Positions 1 through 7,619 of a DNA stretch of 16,043 nt are shown here, piece by piece. A program made the position numbers and the translations under genes. The first letter of the stretch is position 1. The number at the start of each line of letters is the position of its first letter. The stretch spans positions 1 to 16,043 of the forward strand of contig JASBTC010000276.1 in assembly GCA_030148625.1 (NCBI GenBank), in the 5' to 3' direction. The notes beneath the pieces are model-generated. The model was not told the origin of the DNA, did not search any database, and saw nothing but the letters and a program-made list of their open reading frames with translations. Source of the stretch: Sphingobium sp. (GTDB lineage Bacteria; Pseudomonadota; Alphaproteobacteria; Sphingomonadales; Sphingomonadaceae).

Positions 1-738
1 TCGGTGCGCGTCAGCGAGCCCAGCGGGGTCGAGGCATGGCTGGGCTGTGCCGGCGGTCCCGCGATCGGCGCAGCGCAGGGCGCGGTGCTGAGCGCGCTGG
101 CGCCGCATCTGCGCATCGCGTTGCGAACCTTCGTCGCCTTCGAACGCGAGCGGTTTCGCTCGTCGGTCACGTCCGAAGCGTTCGGGCGGCTGAACTTCGG
201 CTGGCTGACGCTCGATGCCAAATGCCGGGTGATCGACATGACCCCGCATGTCGAGCACCTGCTGGAAAGGACGATGGTGCTTCGGCGCGGGCGCTACGGC
301 CGGCTGTTTCCCGCCAATCCAGCGCTCGACCGCGAGCTGACCGGATTGGTCAAACATTATGCGGCCAATCCCGCGAGCCCGCCAAAGGCGATCAATCTCA
401 GCCGCGATCCGCAGATGGACATGCTGCTGGCGCCGCTTCACGACCGCTCGGTCTCGGCAAGCTCGACACCCGTCGCCATCGCCTATCTGAGCGGCGACCG
501 CCGATCGCGCGCCGATCGCTGCGAACAATTGGCCGAGCTGTTCGGCCTGCTGCCCAGCGAAGCGCGCTTCGCCTGGGCGCTGACGAGCGGGCTCTCGATC
601 GCCGAAGCCGCCGAGGAACTCGGCCTCAGCCTGGAAACCGGCCGCCATTATTCCAAGCGCATCTATGCGAAGACCGGCGCGCGCGGCCAGGCCGAGCTGG
701 TTCGCAACATCCTGACCAGCGTGCTCGCCGTCGCATAA
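1..738 (+). CDS. LuxR-family transcriptional regulator, 5' end missing
   Basis: The reading frame is already open at the first base, so the gene begins upstream of the window; the GTG at position 4 is only the first start-like codon and probably not the true start. The last ~65 residues form a LuxR/GerE-type helix-turn-helix: a segment beginning LLPSEARFAWAL, then GLSIAEAAEELGLS and the recognition helix around ETGRHYSKRIYAKTG, followed by RGQAELVR. The upstream ~170 visible residues look like a PAS/GAF-type sensor region (for example FGWLTLDAKCRVIDMTPHVE), as is usual in this regulator type. It is likely a DNA-binding regulator sensing a small molecule. It lies 129 bp upstream of the flavin reductase gene on the same strand, so it may control the cluster, but the sequence does not prove this. 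No clear intrinsic terminator follows it. Confidence 0.85.
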   Translation, partial: SVRVSEPSGVEAWLGCAGGPAIGAAQGAVLSALAPHLRIALRTFVAFERERFRSSVTSEAFGRLNFGWLTLDAKCRVIDMTPHVEHLLERTMVLRRGRYGRLFPANPALDRELTGLVKHYAANPASPPKAINLSRDPQMDMLLAPLHDRSVSASSTPVAIAYLSGDRRSRADRCEQLAELFGLLPSEARFAWALTSGLSIAEAAEELGLSLETGRHYSKRIYAKTGARGQAELVRNILTSVLAVA

Positions 739-867
739 CGCCCATTCACCCACCCTGCTCGGCCGAGTCCACGCCGCCTCCCCCAAATGGATGTAGCGCG
801 CCCTACCCTGCCGTGAGACCCCGCGATGCGACGCAGCGGCGTCCCTTGCAGAGGAAGGCGGCAAAGC
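739..867 (+). promoter_or_regulatory. Leader/promoter region of the flavin reductase-VOC unit, with two palindromes
   Basis: This 129-bp gap separates the LuxR gene from the flavin reductase. It contains a perfect 10-bp palindrome CTCGGCCGAG (758-767) and an imperfect one, GTAGCGCGCCCTAC (793-806, 12 of 14 positions symmetric). Either could be an operator. I see no convincing -35/-10 pair and no T-rich terminator. In GC-rich DNA short palindromes are common, so the functional assignment is weak. Confidence 0.25.
851..858 (+). promoter_or_regulatory. Ribosome binding site that sets the flavin reductase start
   Basis: The purine-rich GAGGAAGG ends 9 bases before the ATG at 868. This supports the 868 start over the in-frame ATG at 826, whose extra 14 residues (arginine- and cysteine-rich) match nothing in flavin reductases. 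Confidence 0.65.
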
Positions 868-1857
868 ATGACGGCCAATCTCGATTCACGCGCCTTTCGC
901 GATGCGCTGGGATCCTTCGCCACCGGCGTCACGATCGTGACCGCGCGCGACGCGGAGGGATGCGATGTCGGCCTGACCGCAAGCAGCTTCAATTCGGTGT
1001 CGCTCGATCCGCCGATGATCCTGTGGAGCCTTGCGCGCAGTTCGCAGAGCATGGCTGCATTCCGTGGCGCCGGTCATTTCGCGGTCCATATCCTGGCCGC
1101 CGACCAGGAAGCGCTTTCCAACCGCTTCGCGAAGAGCGGCACCGACAAGTTCGCCGACATCGCGCTCGAACGCGGAACCGAGGGCCTGGCGCTGCTGACC
1201 GGCTGCTCGGCGCGCTTCGAATGCCGAACCGCCTATCAATATGAAGGTGGCGATCACATCATCTTCGTCGGCGAAGTGATCGGCTTCGAGAAACAGGATC
1301 GCGCACCTTTGCTGTTCCATGGCGGCCGCTACGCGCTTGCCGCGCGCAGGGCGCAGGCGCTGTCCCCCCACCATGGCGGATCGACGCAGCCGGCGGGAAG
1401 CTTTGGCGAGGATTTCCTGGGCTATCTGCTCGGCCGCGCGCATTTCCAGCTTTACGCGCGCATGCAGGCGAGCCTCGATGCACACGGCCTCGACGCGCGC
1501 GATCATTTCATCCTGAGCGTGCTCGGCATCGGCGACGGGCGCAGCGCCACCGAAATCGAGGCGATGATCGGCTATACCGGCGCGCACGTCACGCCGGAGC
1601 GGATCGGTTCGCTCGAAACGCGCGGCATCCTGTCCGTGGATGCGGACGAAGCGCGGCTGTGGCTCACCGAGTGCGGCCGCCGGACATTGCTCGAGCTCAC
1701 CGCCGCCGCCAAGGCGGCCGAGGAGGATGCGCTCGGCGCGTTCGACGAGAATGAGACCGCGCTGCTCAGGCATTTGCTGAAACATGTCATCCGCAACACC
1801 GATCCCGGCCTGCCCGATCCATGGATGGCCGGCGCGGCACAGGAGGAAATCCGATGA
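868..1857 (+). CDS. Flavin reductase with C-terminal MarR-like domain (HPAH-C1-type)
   Basis: A 329-residue protein with two parts. Residues ~8-160 are a flavin reductase (HpaC/RutF-like) domain, with the motifs GSFATGVTIVTA, GLTASSFNSVSLDPP and HFAVHILAADQ. After a low-complexity linker (~165-178), residues ~180-310 resemble a MarR winged helix: HFILSVLGIGDG, SATEIEAMIGY, then RIGSLETRGILSVDADEARLWLTECGR cut as recognition-helix/wing-like pieces. The family supplies reduced FMN or FAD from NAD(P)H to a separate monooxygenase. The same architecture is known from the reductase C1 of Acinetobacter baumannii 4-hydroxyphenylacetate hydroxylase, where the MarR-like part is an autoinhibitory effector-sensing domain rather than a repressor. 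Most stand-alone reductases are only ~160-190 residues. The gene ends in an ATGA overlap with the VOC gene. A likely partner is the luciferase-like monooxygenase at the right end of the window; this is inference. Confidence 0.85.
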   Translation: MTANLDSRAFRDALGSFATGVTIVTARDAEGCDVGLTASSFNSVSLDPPMILWSLARSSQSMAAFRGAGHFAVHILAADQEALSNRFAKSGTDKFADIALERGTEGLALLTGCSARFECRTAYQYEGGDHIIFVGEVIGFEKQDRAPLLFHGGRYALAARRAQALSPHHGGSTQPAGSFGEDFLGYLLGRAHFQLYARMQASLDAHGLDARDHFILSVLGIGDGRSATEIEAMIGYTGAHVTPERIGSLETRGILSVDADEARLWLTECGRRTLLELTAAAKAAEEDALGAFDENETALLRHLLKHVIRNTDPGLPDPWMAGAAQEEIR

Positions 1858-2399
1858 CCGCACCACTGCTCGCAAGCCATGGTCCGATCCGCCAGATCGC
1901 CTGGGTCACCGATGATCTCGACCGGTCGATCGCGCATTGGCGGACGATCATGGGGGTCGGCCCCTGGACCGTCTATCGCAACGTCGTGCTCGACGGCGTG
2001 TTGCGCGGCGCGCCGGCAACGGTGAGGATCGATGTCGGCCTTTCCTATCAGCACGGCATGCAGATCGAGCTGATCGCCCCGCACGGCGATGGCCCCTCCC
2101 CCTATCATCATGCCGATGGCCGCGTGAAATCGGGAATTCATCATATCGCCTGGCTGGTGGCCGACATCGTATCGGCCACCGACGATGCGGTGGCCACGGG
2201 CCTCGAACGCGTGTTTCGCGCCGACGATGCCGGCGGCGCGACGCGTGTCGCCTATCTGGCGCAGCCCGCCGATCCTTCGCTGCTCATCGAGCTGATCGAG
2301 GCCACCCCGATGATCCAGGACGCCTTCGCCCAGGGCGTTGCCGCCGCAGGCGACGAAAGCGGGCGCGACGCAGTGACCGTGATCGACCTGGGCGCGTGA
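1854..2399 (+). CDS. VOC (glyoxalase/bleomycin-resistance fold) protein
   Basis: A 181-residue protein with two beta-alpha-beta-beta-beta modules. Module 1 starts at IRQIAWVTDDLDRSIAHW and includes GVGPW; module 2 starts at IHHIAWLVADI. Start ATG 1854 overlaps the reductase stop (ATGA) and has AGGAGG at 1841-1846. VOC enzymes bind a divalent metal through one residue of each module's first and last strands; here those positions read Gln14, Glu72, His97 and Glu146, so the usual first histidine is a glutamine. Family members include methylmalonyl-CoA epimerase-like isomerases, glyoxalases and extradiol dioxygenases. The sequence most resembles the generic Glyoxalase_4-type group, so an isomerase/epimerase or lyase is more likely than a ring-cleaving dioxygenase. 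The substrate is unknown. Co-translation with the reductase suggests it acts on the product of the partner monooxygenase. Confidence 0.8.
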   Translation: MTAPLLASHGPIRQIAWVTDDLDRSIAHWRTIMGVGPWTVYRNVVLDGVLRGAPATVRIDVGLSYQHGMQIELIAPHGDGPSPYHHADGRVKSGIHHIAWLVADIVSATDDAVATGLERVFRADDAGGATRVAYLAQPADPSLLIELIEATPMIQDAFAQGVAAAGDESGRDAVTVIDLGA

Positions 2400-2557
2400 A
2401 CCGCCTCACAATCCGCAAAGCGTGATCATAAACCCATAAATATCACGAAATGCGTAAAGCAGGCTTGACGAACCAGGCCTGACTGCGGCAAACCCTACGC
2501 AAATAGACACCATTGCGGATTCATTCCGACACAATGCGTCATTGAGCAGGAGAGGTT
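2400..2557 (+). promoter_or_regulatory. AT-richer intergenic region, probable promoter/operator of the SRPBCC-SnoaL-GST-TonB operon
   Basis: This 158-bp gap is visibly richer in A/T than its surroundings. It holds a TTGACG (2465-2470) that could be a -35 box, but no good -10 at 16-18 bp. It also has several inverted repeats: AATCCGCAA (2410-2418) with TTGCGGATT (2513-2521), CGTGAT (2421-2426) with ATCACG (2442-2447), and CAATG-CGT-CATTG (2532-2544). The hexamer TGCGTA or its complement occurs at 2451-2456 and 2496-2501, with a TGCGTC variant inside the last palindrome. A ribosome binding site, AGGAGAGG, precedes the ATG at 2558. A promoter is likely here; which repeat is an operator is unknown. 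Confidence 0.45.
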
Positions 2558-3064
2558 ATGCGCGACACGCAAGATACACTGACGCGCGTCGACCCCGACG
2601 CGATCGTGCGTTCGGCGCGTGTCGAGATCGCGGCCCCCGCCGCGATCGTGTGGGAAATCCTGATCGACCTGCCGCGCTACGGCGAATGGAACCCGTTCTG
2701 CATCGCCGCGACATCGACGTTGGAAATGGGCGCGCCGGTCAATATGACGCTCAAAAGCTATACCGACCCCGACGTCACCTTTCCGAACTGCGAATATGTC
2801 TGCGCGTTCGAGCCCGAACGGCTGCTGTCCTGGGAACTGCCCCATGACGATGCCTGGCCCTATCCCGCGCGCCGCGACCAGATCATCGAAACGCTCGGCC
2901 CCGAGGCCTGCGCCTATCATTCGACCGACGCCTTTCTGGGCCCCAACGGCATCCATGTGATGCGGTTCGCGGGGTCGTGGGTGAAGCGCGCCTTCGACGA
3001 CACCGCCCTCGCGCTCAAGGTACGTGCGGAGGCGATGCACCGCGCGCGGAAAGACGCACGATGA
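2558..3064 (+). CDS. SRPBCC-fold protein (polyketide cyclase/START-like)
   Basis: A 168-residue protein. The N-terminal strand and helix VRSARVEIAAPAAIVWEIL followed by DLPRYGEWNPF is the hallmark opening of the SRPBCC (Bet v 1-like) fold, and the C-terminal long helix is around residues 140-165. These proteins enclose a deep hydrophobic cavity and bind or transform lipids, polyketides and aromatic compounds. Substrate and reaction cannot be told from the sequence. The ATG at 2558 has AGGAGAGG just upstream. It is the first gene of a coupled unit: its TGA overlaps the ATG of the SnoaL-like gene (ATGA at 3061-3064), so the two are probably made together. It may bind a hydrophobic intermediate or catalyse cyclisation, dehydration or hydrolysis. 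No signal peptide is seen, so it is cytoplasmic. Confidence 0.8.
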   Translation: MRDTQDTLTRVDPDAIVRSARVEIAAPAAIVWEILIDLPRYGEWNPFCIAATSTLEMGAPVNMTLKSYTDPDVTFPNCEYVCAFEPERLLSWELPHDDAWPYPARRDQIIETLGPEACAYHSTDAFLGPNGIHVMRFAGSWVKRAFDDTALALKVRAEAMHRARKDAR

Positions 3065-3534
3065 CACTCGACCTCGAGGCGATCGAGCGCATCAAGCGCG
3101 TCAAATATCTCTATTGCGAAGCGATCGACCGCTGCGACCTCGCTCAGCTCGAGGCGATCCTCACCGAGGATTTCAGCGCCGATTACCAGGGCGGCAGCTA
3201 TCGCCTGCAGGCGACCGGCCGCACCGAGTTCCTCGCCGCGATCGAGGCGGCATTCCATCCGGAGTTCGTCGGCTGCCACGCCGTCCAGCATCCGATCATC
3301 GACGTCCATGGCGACGGCACCGCCGATGGCCGTTGGCGGCTGGTCGATTATGCGATGAGCCTGAGGGACGACAATCTGACGACGATCGGCGCGGCCAATT
3401 ATGTCGACCGCTACGTGCTTCAGGATGGCGCCTGGAAGATCGCACGGTCGCGCTACACGCGGATCTACGAACGCGTCTTCAACGAACCCAATCCGGCGAT
3501 CACCTTCCACATATTGGGGAGCGTCGCGCGATGA
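3061..3534 (+). CDS. SnoaL/NTF2-like protein 1
   Basis: A 157-residue cytoplasmic protein of the cone-shaped NTF2/SnoaL fold. It begins with the typical helical pair IERIKRVKYLYCEAIDRCDL and LEAILTEDFSADY, followed by beta strands with HAVQHPIIDVHGDG and DGAWKIARSRYTRIYER. Family members include ketosteroid isomerase, scytalone dehydratase, polyketide cyclases and small subunits of ring-hydroxylating oxygenases. I see no clear signature that picks one of these. The start at 3061 is set by the ATGA overlap with the SRPBCC gene. Its own stop overlaps the ATG of the GST gene in the same way. A second, longer SnoaL-like protein lies at 6729-7277. The pair suggests isomerisation, dehydration or cyclisation of cyclic intermediates, which is inference. 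Confidence 0.8.
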   Translation: MTLDLEAIERIKRVKYLYCEAIDRCDLAQLEAILTEDFSADYQGGSYRLQATGRTEFLAAIEAAFHPEFVGCHAVQHPIIDVHGDGTADGRWRLVDYAMSLRDDNLTTIGAANYVDRYVLQDGAWKIARSRYTRIYERVFNEPNPAITFHILGSVAR

Positions 3535-4265
3535 TCGACCTTTACGCGATGACGAGCCCCAATGTGCTGAAGCTCGTGCTCATGCTCGAGGAATGCGGGC
3601 TCGACTATCGACTGCATCATGTCGACGTCTTCGCGGGCGAGCAGCATGCACCGGCATTCCTGGCGATGAACCCCAATGCGAAAGTGCCAGTGCTCGTCGA
3701 TGGCGATTTCGCGATCTTCGAAAGCGGCGCGGCCCTGCTCTGGCTCGCGGAAAAGACGGGGCGCTTCCTGCCGCGCGCCGATCGCGACCGGTCGATCGCC
3801 CTGCAATGGCTGTTCTTCCAGGCATCGACGGTCGGCGCCGCATTCGGCCAATATGTCCATTTCTTCCGCTACGCGCCCGATCAGACCTATGCGCTGCGGC
3901 GCTATGAAAGCGAGACCGCGCGCGTGCTGTGCGTGCTCGAACACCGGCTGGCCGACAGCCCCTGGCTGAGCGGCGCCGATTATGGCCTGGCCGATATCGC
4001 GACCTGGCCGGGCGTGCGCACGGGCGACGCGATCTTTCCGCTGCTTGGCCCCCAAGGCGGCTGGGCCGCGCTGCCGAATGTGCGGCGCTGGTTCGACGCG
4101 ATCGCCGAACGCGCGGCGGCGACACGCGCGACCGCCGCGCTCGACGCGCTCCTGCCGCAGGACAAGGCCGCCTTCGCCCGCGCCGACAGCGATGCGCTCG
4201 ATCGTTTTTTCGGGCGCGGCAACCACGATCACGCCCGCGCGCTCGTCGCGCCGGAGCCCGTATGA
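3531..4265 (+). CDS. Glutathione S-transferase, YfcG/YghU-like (Nu-class-like)
   Basis: A 244-residue protein. The N-terminal thioredoxin-fold domain (1-80) starts MIDLYAMTSPN, has the conserved Val-cis-Pro (V52-P53, in AKVPVLVDG) and the glutathione gamma-Glu-binding pair E64-S65 in FESGAALLWLAEKTG. The helical C-terminal domain includes LQWLFFQASTVGAAFGQ and the folding motif around YGLADIATWP. These features closely follow E. coli YfcG, whose family uses glutathione or its disulfide for disulfide reductase activity; related sphingomonad GSTs cleave beta-aryl ethers or dehalogenate. The C-terminal ~30 residues beyond YfcG length carry no recognised domain. ATGA overlaps tie it to the SnoaL gene upstream, and it lies 32 bp before the TonB receptor. 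A glutathione-dependent cleavage or detoxification step is plausible; the exact reaction is unknown. Confidence 0.85.
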   Translation: MIDLYAMTSPNVLKLVLMLEECGLDYRLHHVDVFAGEQHAPAFLAMNPNAKVPVLVDGDFAIFESGAALLWLAEKTGRFLPRADRDRSIALQWLFFQASTVGAAFGQYVHFFRYAPDQTYALRRYESETARVLCVLEHRLADSPWLSGADYGLADIATWPGVRTGDAIFPLLGPQGGWAALPNVRRWFDAIAERAAATRATAALDALLPQDKAAFARADSDALDRFFGRGNHDHARALVAPEPV

Positions 4266-4281
4266 CCCGTTATTTCTATCC

Positions 4282-4287
4282 GGAGGG
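4282..4287 (+). promoter_or_regulatory. Ribosome binding site that sets the start of TonB receptor 1
   Basis: GGAGGG lies 10 bases before the ATG at 4298, after which a typical signal peptide begins. An alternative ATG at 4262 overlaps the GST stop in ATGA fashion and would add 12 residues; the signal peptide and this site favour 4298. Confidence 0.6.
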
Positions 4288-4297
4288 ACAGTCTGCC

Positions 4298-6664
<2,367 letters not shown>

Positions 6665-6690
6665 CGCGCCACGCTCCTCTCTGGGAACCT

Positions 6691-6724
6691 CGGGCGGGGC
6701 GACGATCGTCGTCCCGCCCGTCTT
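6691..6724 (+). terminator. Intrinsic terminator of the left operon
   Basis: Bases 6691-6720 form a fully self-complementary hairpin: CGGGCGGGGC pairs with GTCCCGCCCG through one G-U wobble, and the centre GACGATCGTC is a perfect palindrome. TCTTTT follows directly. It lies 27 bp after the TonB receptor stop. There is no T tract on the opposite strand, so it works rightward only. Confidence 0.85.
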
Positions 6725-6728
6725 TTAT

Positions 6729-7277
6729 GTGGAGACCCGCAGGACACGCGACGCCAAGATTCAGGATCTGCTCGACCGCGAAGAGATCCGCCAGCTCATC
6801 ACCCGCTATTGCAACGCCGCCGACCGGCACGATCACGAGAAGATGCGCAGCCTCTATCATGAGGATGCGATCGACGAGCATGGTGCGATGTTCTCCGGCC
6901 CCGCGATGGAGTTCATCGACAAGCTGCCCGAGATCCAGGCGAATATGGAGATCCTCCATCACAATGTGACGACGATCAATCTGGCGATCGACGGCGATTA
7001 TGCGGAGGGAGAGGTCTATCTGCTCGCGCTCCATCGCGCACGCCTGCCCGACGGGCCGATCGACGTGCTCGTCGGCGGCCGCTATTTCGACAAATATGCG
7101 AAACGTGACGGAGCGTGGAAATTCCTCCACCGCGCGATCGTCGCCGACTGGGCGAATGTCCATTCGCCCTCGATCATCGATCTCGACCATCCGTTCCTGG
7201 CGGGCGCCAAGCTCGGCCGGCCGGGGCCAGGCGATCCGTCCTATGATTTCTTCAAGCTGCTGAAGCGGGGTGGCTGA
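6729..7277 (+). CDS. SnoaL/NTF2-like protein 2
   Basis: A 182-residue NTF2/SnoaL-fold protein. The opening helices read LLDREEIRQLITRYCNAADRHD and KMRSLYHEDAIDEHG (shortened here); later come HHNVTTINLAIDGDYAEGEVYL and a strand pair with KRDGAWKFLHRAIVADW. It is a distant relative of the protein at 3061-3534 but longer at the C-terminus, ending FFKLLKRGG. The start is uncertain. The only start-like codon in frame near the domain is GTG 6729, four bases after the T tract of the upstream terminator, with no ribosome binding site in front. The ATG at 6727 is in another frame. Expression could come from terminator read-through, a leaderless transcript or a rare start codon further in. The function may be isomerase, dehydratase or cyclase; no catalytic set was identified with certainty. 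Confidence 0.72.
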   Translation: METRRTRDAKIQDLLDREEIRQLITRYCNAADRHDHEKMRSLYHEDAIDEHGAMFSGPAMEFIDKLPEIQANMEILHHNVTTINLAIDGDYAEGEVYLLALHRARLPDGPIDVLVGGRYFDKYAKRDGAWKFLHRAIVADWANVHSPSIIDLDHPFLAGAKLGRPGPGDPSYDFFKLLKRGG

Positions 7278-7310
7278 GGGAGCATTCTCCTTCGCCAACG
7301 CCCCGCGGCC

Positions 7311-7374
7311 TCTCCTCCCTGCGCTTCAGTGCGGGGAGGGGGACCACGACGCGAAGCGGCGTGGTGGAGGGGAA
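7311..7374 (+). repeat. REP-like palindromic repeat, copy A
   Basis: A 64-bp unit matched in inverted orientation by 7461-7524, with about 56 of 64 bases identical. It contains two potential hairpins. The first runs from CCTCCCTGCGC to GTGCGGGGAGG. The second, CCACGACGC-GAA-GCGGCGTGG, has an 8-of-9 bp stem. The look (CTCC/GGAG arms, GC-rich hairpins, intergenic position near gene ends) resembles the REP-type repeats scattered through sphingomonad genomes; that comparison is from memory, not a search. Confidence 0.75.
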
Positions 7375-7460
7375 TTGCGATGCATCCTACGCCCCCGCAT
7401 CCAGCGGAAATCGTTCGATAAATACTGCTCGAATCCCTGTGCAGAGATGGATATCGTATT

Positions 7461-7524
7461 TTCCCCTCCACCACGCGACTGCGTCGCGCGGTCCCCCTCC
7501 CCGCGCTGAAGCGCAGGGAGGAGA
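7461..7524 (-). repeat. REP-like palindromic repeat, copy B (inverted)
   Basis: The reverse complement matches copy A. The second hairpin reads, on this strand, CCGCGCGAC-GCA-GTCGCGTGG: nine pairs including one G-U. Most differences from copy A fall in this hairpin, yet pairing is kept. Together the two copies could also form a long stem around an 86-base loop. Confidence 0.75.
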
Positions 7525-7563
7525 ATGGTCAGCCGCCCCCTGCTTTCCTATAACCACCAATAC

Positions 7564-7595
7564 AAAAGCGCCGGCCCGGATAGCCGGGGCGGCGC
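7564..7595 (-). terminator. Intrinsic terminator of TonB receptor 2
   Basis: GCGCCGGCCCGG (7568-7579) pairs with CCGGGGCGGCGC (7584-7595) over 12 positions with a single mismatch and a 4-base loop. On the minus strand the hairpin is followed by TTTT (7567-7564) and then GTATT. It lies about 25 bp beyond the receptor stop codon. Confidence 0.82.
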
Positions 7596-7619
7596 CTCAG
7601 GATCGTCGCATGCCGCGGA

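Larger units (their letters stand above)
7278..7619. other. Gene-free convergent spacer with repeats and terminator
   Basis: This 342-bp stretch lies between the convergent ends of the second SnoaL-like gene and TonB receptor 2. It contains two inverted 64-bp repeat units and the minus-strand terminator, each listed separately. The 86 bp between the repeats (7375-7460) are AT-richer; short frames cross them but none has a ribosome binding site or a recognisable product. I see no gene here. Confidence 0.7.

Noticed and set aside
36..1244. 402-codon + frame across the LuxR and reductase genes
   Set aside because: It is an Arg/Pro-rich out-of-frame translation of two well-supported genes and crosses their intergenic region.
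886..1875. 329-codon open frame on the - strand
   Set aside because: It is antisense to the flavin reductase gene, which has strong domain evidence and a ribosome binding site. No recognisable domain is present in the antisense product.
3024..3530. Long upstream extension of the GST frame
   Set aside because: The frame is open but runs out of frame through the SnoaL gene; the GST fold begins exactly at MIDLYAMTSPN (3531), at an ATGA overlap.
7311..7524. CRISPR-like or insertion-sequence ends
   Set aside because: There are only two copies, in inverted rather than direct orientation, with no spacers of regular length, no transposase between them and no target duplication seen.
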